8,182 bases of DNA from an uncultured Prevotellaceae bacterium (GTDB lineage Bacteria > Bacteroidota > Bacteroidia > Bacteroidales > Bacteroidaceae), in the NCBI GenBank assembly GCA_900315105.1, contig OMXX01000152.1, forward strand, positions 1-8,182, read 5' to 3'. Positions 1-5,069 of the stretch are shown in pieces. The translations under genes and the position numbers were made by a program. How positions within the stretch are numbered: the stretch's first letter is position 1; the number at the start of each line of letters is the position of its first letter. The notes beneath the pieces were generated by a model, which searched no databases, had not been told where the DNA came from, and was given only the letters and a program-made list of their open reading frames with translations.

Positions 1-72
1 TTAAACAACAGGCCAAGAAAGAAAAACGGATTTCGCAAGCCCAAAGACATGATTAAAGAAAAAATAGCGTAA
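1..72 (+). CDS. C-terminal end of an IS30-family transposase (5' end outside the window)
   Basis: Frame 1 is open from the first base to a TAA at 70-72 and encodes 23 residues. They begin LNNRPRKKNGFRKPKD, which matches the family's C-terminal pattern of a [LI]N.RPRK..G[FW]..P run shortly before the stop. The catalytic DDE core would lie upstream of the window, so whether the copy is intact cannot be judged. IS30 elements usually end a short distance after the transposase stop, so the right inverted repeat probably lies within about 73-115. It cannot be confirmed without the left end. The element marks the left border of the defence genes. Only the tail is visible, so the family call rests on this one motif. 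Confidence 0.7.
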   Translation, partial: LNNRPRKKNGFRKPKDMIKEKIA

Positions 73-133
73 CTTTGCACTTGCTTCTGGAATCCGCCCA
101 AGGCACAAAAACTCTTAATAATCTAAAAAAACA

Positions 134-158
134 CATTCATAAATGTCATTTCTGAATG
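134..158. promoter_or_regulatory. 25-bp near-perfect palindrome, candidate operator
   Basis: The arms are CATTCA (134-139) with TGAATG (153-158), and AAATG (141-145) with CATTT (147-151), centred on T146. Eleven of twelve base pairs match; the only mismatch is T140/C152. It ends 8 bp before the TTTG of the predicted promoter for the HTH gene, a position typical of an operator. The HTH protein encoded directly downstream is the natural candidate to bind it, but that is inference. It could instead belong to the end of the IS element. Confidence 0.45.
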
Positions 159-166
159 AAAGTTCT

Positions 167-195
167 TTTGTTGTCGATTATTTTGTGTATCTTTG
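167..195 (+). promoter_or_regulatory. Bacteroidetes-type promoter for the HTH gene and probably the downstream genes
   Basis: TTTG at 167-170 and TATCTTTG at 188-195 match the Bacteroidetes -33 (TTTG) and -7 (TAnnTTTG) elements, with 17 bp between them. This is slightly shorter than the common spacing; a second TTTG at 182-185 is too close to serve. Transcription would start roughly 5-10 bp after 195, leaving a short leader before the ATG at 220. I found no comparable match in the gaps before the caspase or the OLD gene, so this may drive the whole plus-strand run. Confidence 0.6.
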
Positions 196-219
196 CGTTC
201 AAATTAAAGATATTTATAA

Positions 220-420
220 ATGAAAGATTTGAATCGCATCAAAGTTGTACTCGTCGAAAAGAAACGGACAGCGAAGTGGCTTGCAGAGGAACTTGGTAAA
301 AATCCGGCTACAGTCAGCAAATGGTGCACTAACGTATCACAACCTGACCTATACACATTAGACAAGATTGCAACACTGCTTGATATTGACAAGCGAGAAC
401 TCATAACAGGTAAAGATTAA
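220..420 (+). CDS. Small XRE-family helix-turn-helix transcriptional regulator
   Basis: This 66-residue protein is essentially one DNA-binding domain of the XRE/Cro-CI class. The helix-turn-helix is at about residues 17-37: first helix AKWLAEEL, turn, then the recognition helix NPATVSKWCTN. The tail 'Q.DL.TLDKIA.LLDID.REL' is typical of the fold's last helices. There is no sensor or protease domain, so it probably acts as a dimeric repressor or copy-number-type controller. Such small HTH proteins often precede restriction and other defence genes in Bacteroidetes (family knowledge). The ATG at 220 follows the predicted promoter by 24 bp. The stop is 4 bp before the DUF1016 gene, so the two are almost certainly co-transcribed. 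The palindrome at 134-158 is its plausible operator, which is inference. Confidence 0.9.
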   Translation: MKDLNRIKVVLVEKKRTAKWLAEELGKNPATVSKWCTNVSQPDLYTLDKIATLLDIDKRELITGKD

Positions 421-469
421 AGCTATGACAGATATTGTACAGATTCAAGAATCAGTGTATGATGCAATT

Positions 470-488
470 CTGCGACAGGCTGTCGCAG
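470..488. repeat. Palindromic repeat copy 1 inside the DUF1016 gene
   Basis: CTGCGACA (470-477) and TGTCGCAG (481-488) are perfect inverted arms around GGC. The same 19-bp unit recurs 255 bp downstream with one base changed. Both copies are read in the same frame and encode LRQAVAV (residues 16-22 here). Confidence 0.65.
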
Positions 489-720
489 TTATTGACAGGA
501 CAAGAGCAATGGTGGCAACAACGGTGTGTTCCGCCATCGGAACCGCTCATTGGGAAATAGGAAAATTACTTCACGACAGGAAGATTGAAAGTAAGCATGG
601 AAGCGGTGTGGTAAATCGTTTGTCCTTTGACTTGAAGCAACGTTATCCACAGATGGGAGTTTCTCCAAGAAACCTGTGGGACATGAAGAAGTTTTATGAA
701 CGGTTCTGTGGAAGCGATCC

Positions 721-747
721 AAAACTGCGACAAGCTGTCGCAGTTTT
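721..747. repeat. Palindromic repeat copy 2 inside the DUF1016 gene, with a 12-bp perfect stem
   Basis: AAAACTGCGACA (721-732) and TGTCGCAGTTTT (736-747) are perfect inverted arms around a 3-nt loop, AGC. The core (725-743) matches copy 1 at 18 of 19 bases and encodes LRQAVAV at residues 101-107, leading into the family motif VLPWGH. A GC-rich stem followed by TTTT resembles an intrinsic terminator, but it lies inside a coding region. Confidence 0.65.
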
Positions 748-1483
748 ACCATGGGGACATACTCTGACCTTGATGCGCAAGTTTGGAAACGATGATAATA
801 CCATATTGTATTACGCACAGGAGATTACTTCAAAAGGGTGGAATCGTGAACTTCTTTCCAGTGCCATCTCTTTGCAGATGCACAAGAGAAAGAATGAGCC
901 ATCGGACAACAACTTCGAGCAGACACTACCTGCCACTCAGGCAATGTTTGCCAATGAAGTGTTCCGAAGCGGTTATAATCTGGGATTCCTTGGGGTTAAA
1001 GACCCCATCTTGGAAACGGAACTTGAAGCCCGACTGGTAGAGAAGGTAAAGCAATTCCTTTTGGAACTTGGCAAAGGCTTCACTTATATTGGCAATCAGC
1101 ACGTACTTGAATATAATGGAAAACGGAGTAAGGTCGATATGCTTTTTTTCCACCGTGCCCTGCATTGCCTTGTTGCCATTGATTTGAAAATTGGCGAATT
1201 TAGACCGGAATATGCTGGCAAGATGAACTACTACCTGTCATTACTTGACCGGTTGGAACGTAGGGAAGACGAGAATCGTTCTATTGGCATCATATTATGT
1301 GCTGAAAAAAGATCGCGTAGAAGTCGAATTGGCATTGGAAGAGATGGGCAAACCCATAGGTGTGGCAGACTATCAGTTGATTGTTCCACAGGAAGAATTG
1401 AAGAAAGTCGTAGCTGAAGAGGTGGAGGCATTTGGTAAAGATCTTCCACTTCGTGCTGAAACTGAGGAGGATTCCTGCCTAAG

Positions 1484-1582
1484 ATGATGATGACACAACA
1501 AGAAAACAGTATAATACAAACATTGAAAAACAAGATATGCAGGTACAGCCAAAGAAAGTGTATTATAGAGGAAAGGCATTAG
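1484..1582 (+). other. 32-codon ORF overlapping the restored DUF1016 stop; possible gene remnant
   Basis: The ATG at 1484-1486 overlaps the restored DUF1016 stop (1485-1487) as ATGA, a classic translational-coupling arrangement, with AGGAGG at 1465-1470 upstream. It reads MMMTQQENSIIQTLKNKI and then runs into the caspase gene in another frame, stopping at 1580-1582. No function is recognisable. It may be the first codons of a gene once next in the operon, cut off where the caspase module was joined. It may also be chance, or a short leader that delivers ribosomes to the caspase start at 1537. Confidence 0.25.
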
Positions 1583-3096
1583 TGGTTGGTAACGACCATT
1601 ACGACCAAGTTAAGCCTGATTTAGACAATGCAGTTAATGATGCAAGAGGCATTTATGAAGCATTTAAAGATTTGGGCTTTATGATGATGCCAGAAGCATA
1701 CAATATAGACACGGATAGATTCGATGAACTTTTTGATAATTTCAAGTCAGAACTCGGACACTATGAGGTAGGCGTTTTATACTTCTCTGGACATGGCGTA
1801 GAGATAGACGGGAAAAATTATCTAATCATGCGCAACACCCCGATAGGAGAACTTGCGAAAACCACAATACGATATTCCATTGACCTACAGGAATGTATAA
1901 GAGAATTGCATGAAACCAAATGCAAAATGATAATCGTCATTATTGATGCATGTAGGAATAATCCTTTTGAAGGAAAAGAAAGAGGTTGGGGCTCTGTTAA
2001 TTTAGCACCCCTATTTGCACCTAAAGGTACATTGATAGCCTATTCCACTTCTCCTGGTGAAAAAGCAGATGATTTTGGAATGGACGGTCATAGTGTATAT
2101 ACGGGCGCTTTACTAAAGCACCTAAAAGAAGAAGGACTAGAGATAGAAACTTTCTTTAAGAAAGTACGCTCTACTGTAGATGCAATGACTGGCGGCAAGA
2201 AAACAAGTTGGGAACATACTTCGTTAATTGGTTCCTTCTCTTTTAATAGCGGAAAAATGGTACATGTTGATGATGTTGGCTATGATAGCATGGTGCTGAG
2301 AGATGCACAATATACCATGACAGATAATGTTATAGCACCCATTATCAAAAAACTTAAATCATATAACTGGTACGAACAAAATGATGGTGTAGCACTATTC
2401 AAAAGGATTACCCCCAATAAATTGAATAAGAATCAACTATTTATTATAGGAAGAAACTTGCTACAAGCAGCTGTAGGAGGTTCGCATGGTGCCAGAGATG
2501 CCATTACAGATAGCAATCTGTTAGAGGAATACAGTATTGAAGGCAAGAATCATCTTTTGAACGGAATTCTTTTTGAAATTTATTTTAATAAAGATGGGCA
2601 ATTCCGCTATAAGAACTTTAAGATTACTTTTCTTAATGAACTGTTACAGCATGCAAATATTGAATCATTGAAAAGTTCATTTGCTTTCATACATGAATTG
2701 TTACAAGGTTTTTCACCATTCCTTATTTTTGTTCCAAGCCCAGAACCGACAAAGGTTTCTATAAACGTGAAATTGAACAAGGAAATGGTAGATCCAATAT
2801 GGACTGACCCGATGGAAATGTCTGTAGTAAAGAGCATATCATTTGATGGCCATAACTTATTAGCAACAGATGATGATAGTAACGTATTCCCCTTTACAAA
2901 AGAACAGGACATTCGAGAAGAAGCCTTAGAAAGCATGTTATGTGAGGGTTATGGGATCCCATCTACATATCTAAATCTTATATATAATGAGGAACCTGTA
3001 AAGAAGGTTATGTGGTTAGACCGAAAATTCAAACGTAATTTTAGGAATGATACAGAAACCGCAGAACTAGCAATGGCCGAATCTGCTGCAGAATGA
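1537..3096 (+). CDS. Caspase-family (peptidase C14) cysteine protease with an unrecognised C-terminal region
   Basis: The 519-residue protein has a bacterial caspase p20-type domain at about residues 10-240. The first strand is KALVVGNDHY (13-22) and is followed by DNAVNDARGIYEAF (30-43). The catalytic histidine is H86 in YFSGHGVEIDGKNYL, and the catalytic cysteine is C139 in IIDACRNNPF. The closing SWEHTSLIGSFSF stretch (224-236) matches the end of this domain in related bacterial proteins. The dyad is complete, so an active protease is expected; the bacterial DACR-NPF type is usually metacaspase-like rather than Asp-specific (family knowledge). Residues 245-519 match nothing I recognise and may hold a sensor or partner-binding region. 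There is no signal peptide or membrane segment, so it is probably cytoplasmic. The ATG at 1537 directly precedes the domain, and an in-frame stop lies upstream at 1480-1482. The gene is 48 bp ahead of the OLD gene on the same strand. By eye it is more AT-rich than the right edge (20 G+C in 60 bases at 1681-1740 against 28 at 7141-7200). Confidence 0.9.
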   Translation: MQVQPKKVYYRGKALVVGNDHYDQVKPDLDNAVNDARGIYEAFKDLGFMMMPEAYNIDTDRFDELFDNFKSELGHYEVGVLYFSGHGVEIDGKNYLIMRNTPIGELAKTTIRYSIDLQECIRELHETKCKMIIVIIDACRNNPFEGKERGWGSVNLAPLFAPKGTLIAYSTSPGEKADDFGMDGHSVYTGALLKHLKEEGLEIETFFKKVRSTVDAMTGGKKTSWEHTSLIGSFSFNSGKMVHVDDVGYDSMVLRDAQYTMTDNVIAPIIKKLKSYNWYEQNDGVALFKRITPNKLNKNQLFIIGRNLLQAAVGGSHGARDAITDSNLLEEYSIEGKNHLLNGILFEIYFNKDGQFRYKNFKITFLNELLQHANIESLKSSFAFIHELLQGFSPFLIFVPSPEPTKVSINVKLNKEMVDPIWTDPMEMSVVKSISFDGHNLLATDDDSNVFPFTKEQDIREEALESMLCEGYGIPSTYLNLIYNEEPVKKVMWLDRKFKRNFRNDTETAELAMAESAAE

Positions 3097-3106
3097 GAAT
3101 AAAGGA

Positions 3107-3154
3107 ATGAATACTATTAAGATTATTGGTATTATAAAAAATTTATGTATCTAA
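3107..3154 (+). other. 15-codon leader ORF overlapping the OLD gene start
   Basis: An AAAGGA sequence (3101-3106) immediately precedes an ATG at 3107. The short frame (MNTIKIIGIIKNLCI) ends at TAA 3152-3154, just past the OLD gene ATG at 3145, which has no ribosome binding site of its own. This geometry would allow translational coupling from the leader to the OLD gene. A chance ORF in AT-rich spacer is equally possible. Confidence 0.2.
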
Positions 3155-5067
3155 GTAAGATCTATATAAAGAACTTTCGGGGAATAAAAGAACTACTAGT
3201 GGAATTCGATAAGAATTTGAACGTAATTATCGGAGCCAATGGGCAGTTAAAGACTTCTTTGATAGATGCTATTCGTCTGTTCTATGCATGGGGTGAACCG
3301 AATCGTGACATTGAGATTACTAAAGAGGACTTCTATGTAGAAGTAACAAGTAATGTAGATGGCTCAACAACGGTAACACCCTCAGCAAAGATAGATATAT
3401 GCTATCTGTTTGAGGGACTGTCAGCACAGCAAGAAGGGGCATTCTATCAGTATTTGGACCGAAAGGATGATGGTACTATGGTTGCCAGGGTTCATCTGTG
3501 TTTTGAGATGAAGGAAAAGGGAAGAATCGTTTCTTCTTATATCACGGGCAATGAAGATAATGGTCTTCGTGCAGACTGGGATACATTTCATTACTTCCAT
3601 CCTTATTATCTTGGCGCATTGCGTGACAGTACGCGAGACTTGATGAGTACCCGCAACAACCTGCTTGGTAGAGTGATTAAAAGAAAAATAGATAGGGCAG
3701 GTTCTGAGGATGATGTGAAGAGTATTGTAGATAGAGCTAATGACCAACTACTACAGAGACAAGAAGTCAGAGAAACTCAGACGGGTATCAACGACAATCT
3801 GGTTCAAATAAGCAGGACAGTCCTTAAAGATGTAGAGCTGCATATAGAGCAGAACAGGATTGAATATATCGTGAACATTATTAAGCCCTTTCTACCTTAT
3901 GCCGCTGCAGACAAGCAAGGGTTTTTGCTAACACAGAATAGCCTAGGATTTAACAACTTGATATACATAGCATCGGTTCTCAGTGACATCAAGGAATGTC
4001 ATGTAGATGATGCTGTCAGTATTTATGCCCTTTTGATAGAGGAACCTGAAGCTCACCTTCATCCTCAGCTACAGGTGAATCTATACAATTTTTTGAAGAA
4101 TGCTGATGACAGCGAGAATAGTCAGACGTTTATAACTACACATTCGCCTACACTGACCTCAAAGATACCTTTGGAGAACCTGATTTTGCTGAAGGATAAT
4201 GCCGCTTATCATGTTGGTGATTGTTTTGTGAACCGTCATACGGAAAATATAGTTCGAGATGTATCAAACCATAACAGGAAGCTGACGGAAGACGAGGTGA
4301 AGTCATACCGTAAAATGATTACACGGTATTTTGACGTGACTCGTTCACAGTTGTTGTTCTCTAATGGATGTTTGTTTATTGAAGGTATTTCAGAATGTCA
4401 GTTGATGGAGACCTTCTCTAAATTGACGAGTAAGTCTCTCATAGACAACCAGATAGAGATTGTAGATACGGACGGAACGGCTTTTTATCAGTTCTTGATG
4501 TTGTTTAACTCGTCGAATGATAAAGTAAGACTTCCGATGAGGGCCGCATTTATCACAGACGAGGATCAATTTACCAGCTCTAAGGATAAGGAGTATAATC
4601 TGGATGCACTTTGTGCTAATGATTATGCTCAATTGGCTGTACTGAGAAACAGTATCAACGCTGGGAGTATGAATGGCCGGGTGAACAATATGAATGCGAT
4701 GGCTAATGGTCGGGCAGAAATAAAGATTTGTTCGGGTGTGAAGACATTGGAGTATCAGATTTGCAAGGCTAATGTTTTTGCAGGGCAGGAGGCAACCAAA
4801 GGAACATGGCTGTATGAGCTTATAAGGAGTGAAAATGCAGACGGTATCAGAAAAGTGGAAGCATATATCAACGGTCTTGGAGAACACGACTTGAATGATG
4901 AAGAACAACAGAATGTAGCCCTGCTTCTATGGAAATGTCTACCGGGAAAGGCAGAATTTGCACAAATGTTGAATACCTTCTTGCGGGATAAGATTGATGC
5001 TGGGGCTGATGTTAAGTTCACAGTTCCTTCATATATACAAACTGCTATCAACCATCTGGTTCCATAA
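3145..5067 (+). CDS. OLD-family ATPase with C-terminal TOPRIM nuclease domain (GajA-like, Gabija)
   Basis: The N-terminal half of this 640-residue protein is an ABC/SMC-type ATPase. It contains MYLSKIYIKNFRGIKEL, a P-loop at residues 30-37 (GANGQLKT), a signature-like NSLGFNNLIYIAS (265-277), Walker B with double glutamate in LLIEEPEAHLHPQ (296-308), and a switch histidine H333 in ITTHSPTL. The C-terminal half is a TOPRIM nuclease: E413 and E417 in FIEGISE, the D472-x-D474 pair in FITDEDQ, then KTLEYQI (533-539). These OLD proteins use metal ions in TOPRIM to cut DNA. Class 2 OLD genes sit next to UvrD-type helicases and include GajA of Gabija (578 residues in the Bacillus cereus prototype), as seen here. 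The P-loop has Leu35 where the pattern GxxxxGK[ST] has glycine. The ATG at 3145 starts exactly at the family's conserved first strand. It is coupled to the helicase gene (2-nt gap) and follows the caspase gene by 48 bp. Confidence 0.9.
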   Translation: MYLSKIYIKNFRGIKELLVEFDKNLNVIIGANGQLKTSLIDAIRLFYAWGEPNRDIEITKEDFYVEVTSNVDGSTTVTPSAKIDICYLFEGLSAQQEGAFYQYLDRKDDGTMVARVHLCFEMKEKGRIVSSYITGNEDNGLRADWDTFHYFHPYYLGALRDSTRDLMSTRNNLLGRVIKRKIDRAGSEDDVKSIVDRANDQLLQRQEVRETQTGINDNLVQISRTVLKDVELHIEQNRIEYIVNIIKPFLPYAAADKQGFLLTQNSLGFNNLIYIASVLSDIKECHVDDAVSIYALLIEEPEAHLHPQLQVNLYNFLKNADDSENSQTFITTHSPTLTSKIPLENLILLKDNAAYHVGDCFVNRHTENIVRDVSNHNRKLTEDEVKSYRKMITRYFDVTRSQLLFSNGCLFIEGISECQLMETFSKLTSKSLIDNQIEIVDTDGTAFYQFLMLFNSSNDKVRLPMRAAFITDEDQFTSSKDKEYNLDALCANDYAQLAVLRNSINAGSMNGRVNNMNAMANGRAEIKICSGVKTLEYQICKANVFAGQEATKGTWLYELIRSENADGIRKVEAYINGLGEHDLNDEEQQNVALLLWKCLPGKAEFAQMLNTFLRDKIDAGADVKFTVPSYIQTAINHLVP

Positions 5068-5069
5068 GT

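Larger units (their letters stand above)
425..1487 (+). pseudogene. DUF1016/YhcG-type PD-(D/E)XK nuclease family protein, frameshifted near the 3' end
   Basis: The frame beginning at 425 runs to 1417 (330 residues). An N-terminal DUF1016 helical domain spans about residues 15-150, with family signatures such as the GTAHWEIGKLL stretch (39-49), GVSPRNLWDMKKFY (78-91) and VLPWGHTL (107-114). The C-terminal PD-(D/E)XK domain starts near 175, with D238 (KVDMLFF) and the D253-x-K255 motif (AIDLKIGEF) visible. After ILCAEK (290-295) the reading becomes arginine-rich nonsense. Skipping one base in the six-A run at 1305-1310 restores the expected ending (DRVEVELALEEMGKP, then YQLIVPQEEL) and reads to a TGA at 1485-1487, giving about 353 residues. 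E. coli YhcG has 375. The presumed catalytic residues precede the break, so a protein truncated by about 60 residues and carrying a 35-residue foreign tail could still be made. DUF1016 proteins often occur with type I restriction loci; no other type I gene is visible here. The alternatives are a sequencing error or slippage at the A-run. Confidence 0.85.

Noticed and set aside
721..747. Hairpin plus TTTT as a true transcription terminator
   Set aside because: It lies in the middle of the DUF1016 coding frame and only four T's follow; it is better treated as a repeat unless RNA data show termination.
1305..1311. Programmed -1 frameshift signal (A AAA AAG) in the DUF1016 gene
   Set aside because: The heptamer is not in the phase needed, and restoring the protein requires a +1 shift, so a mutation or read error is more likely.
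1537..3096. Caspase as the activating protease of a bacterial gasdermin pair
   Set aside because: No gasdermin-like or small pore-forming gene lies next to it; its neighbours are DUF1016 and OLD genes.
3145..5067. OLD protein as part of a retron (Eco8-like) or PARIS system
   Set aside because: There is no reverse transcriptase or ncRNA for a retron and no AriA/AriB arrangement; the immediate UvrD partner points to a Gabija-like pair.
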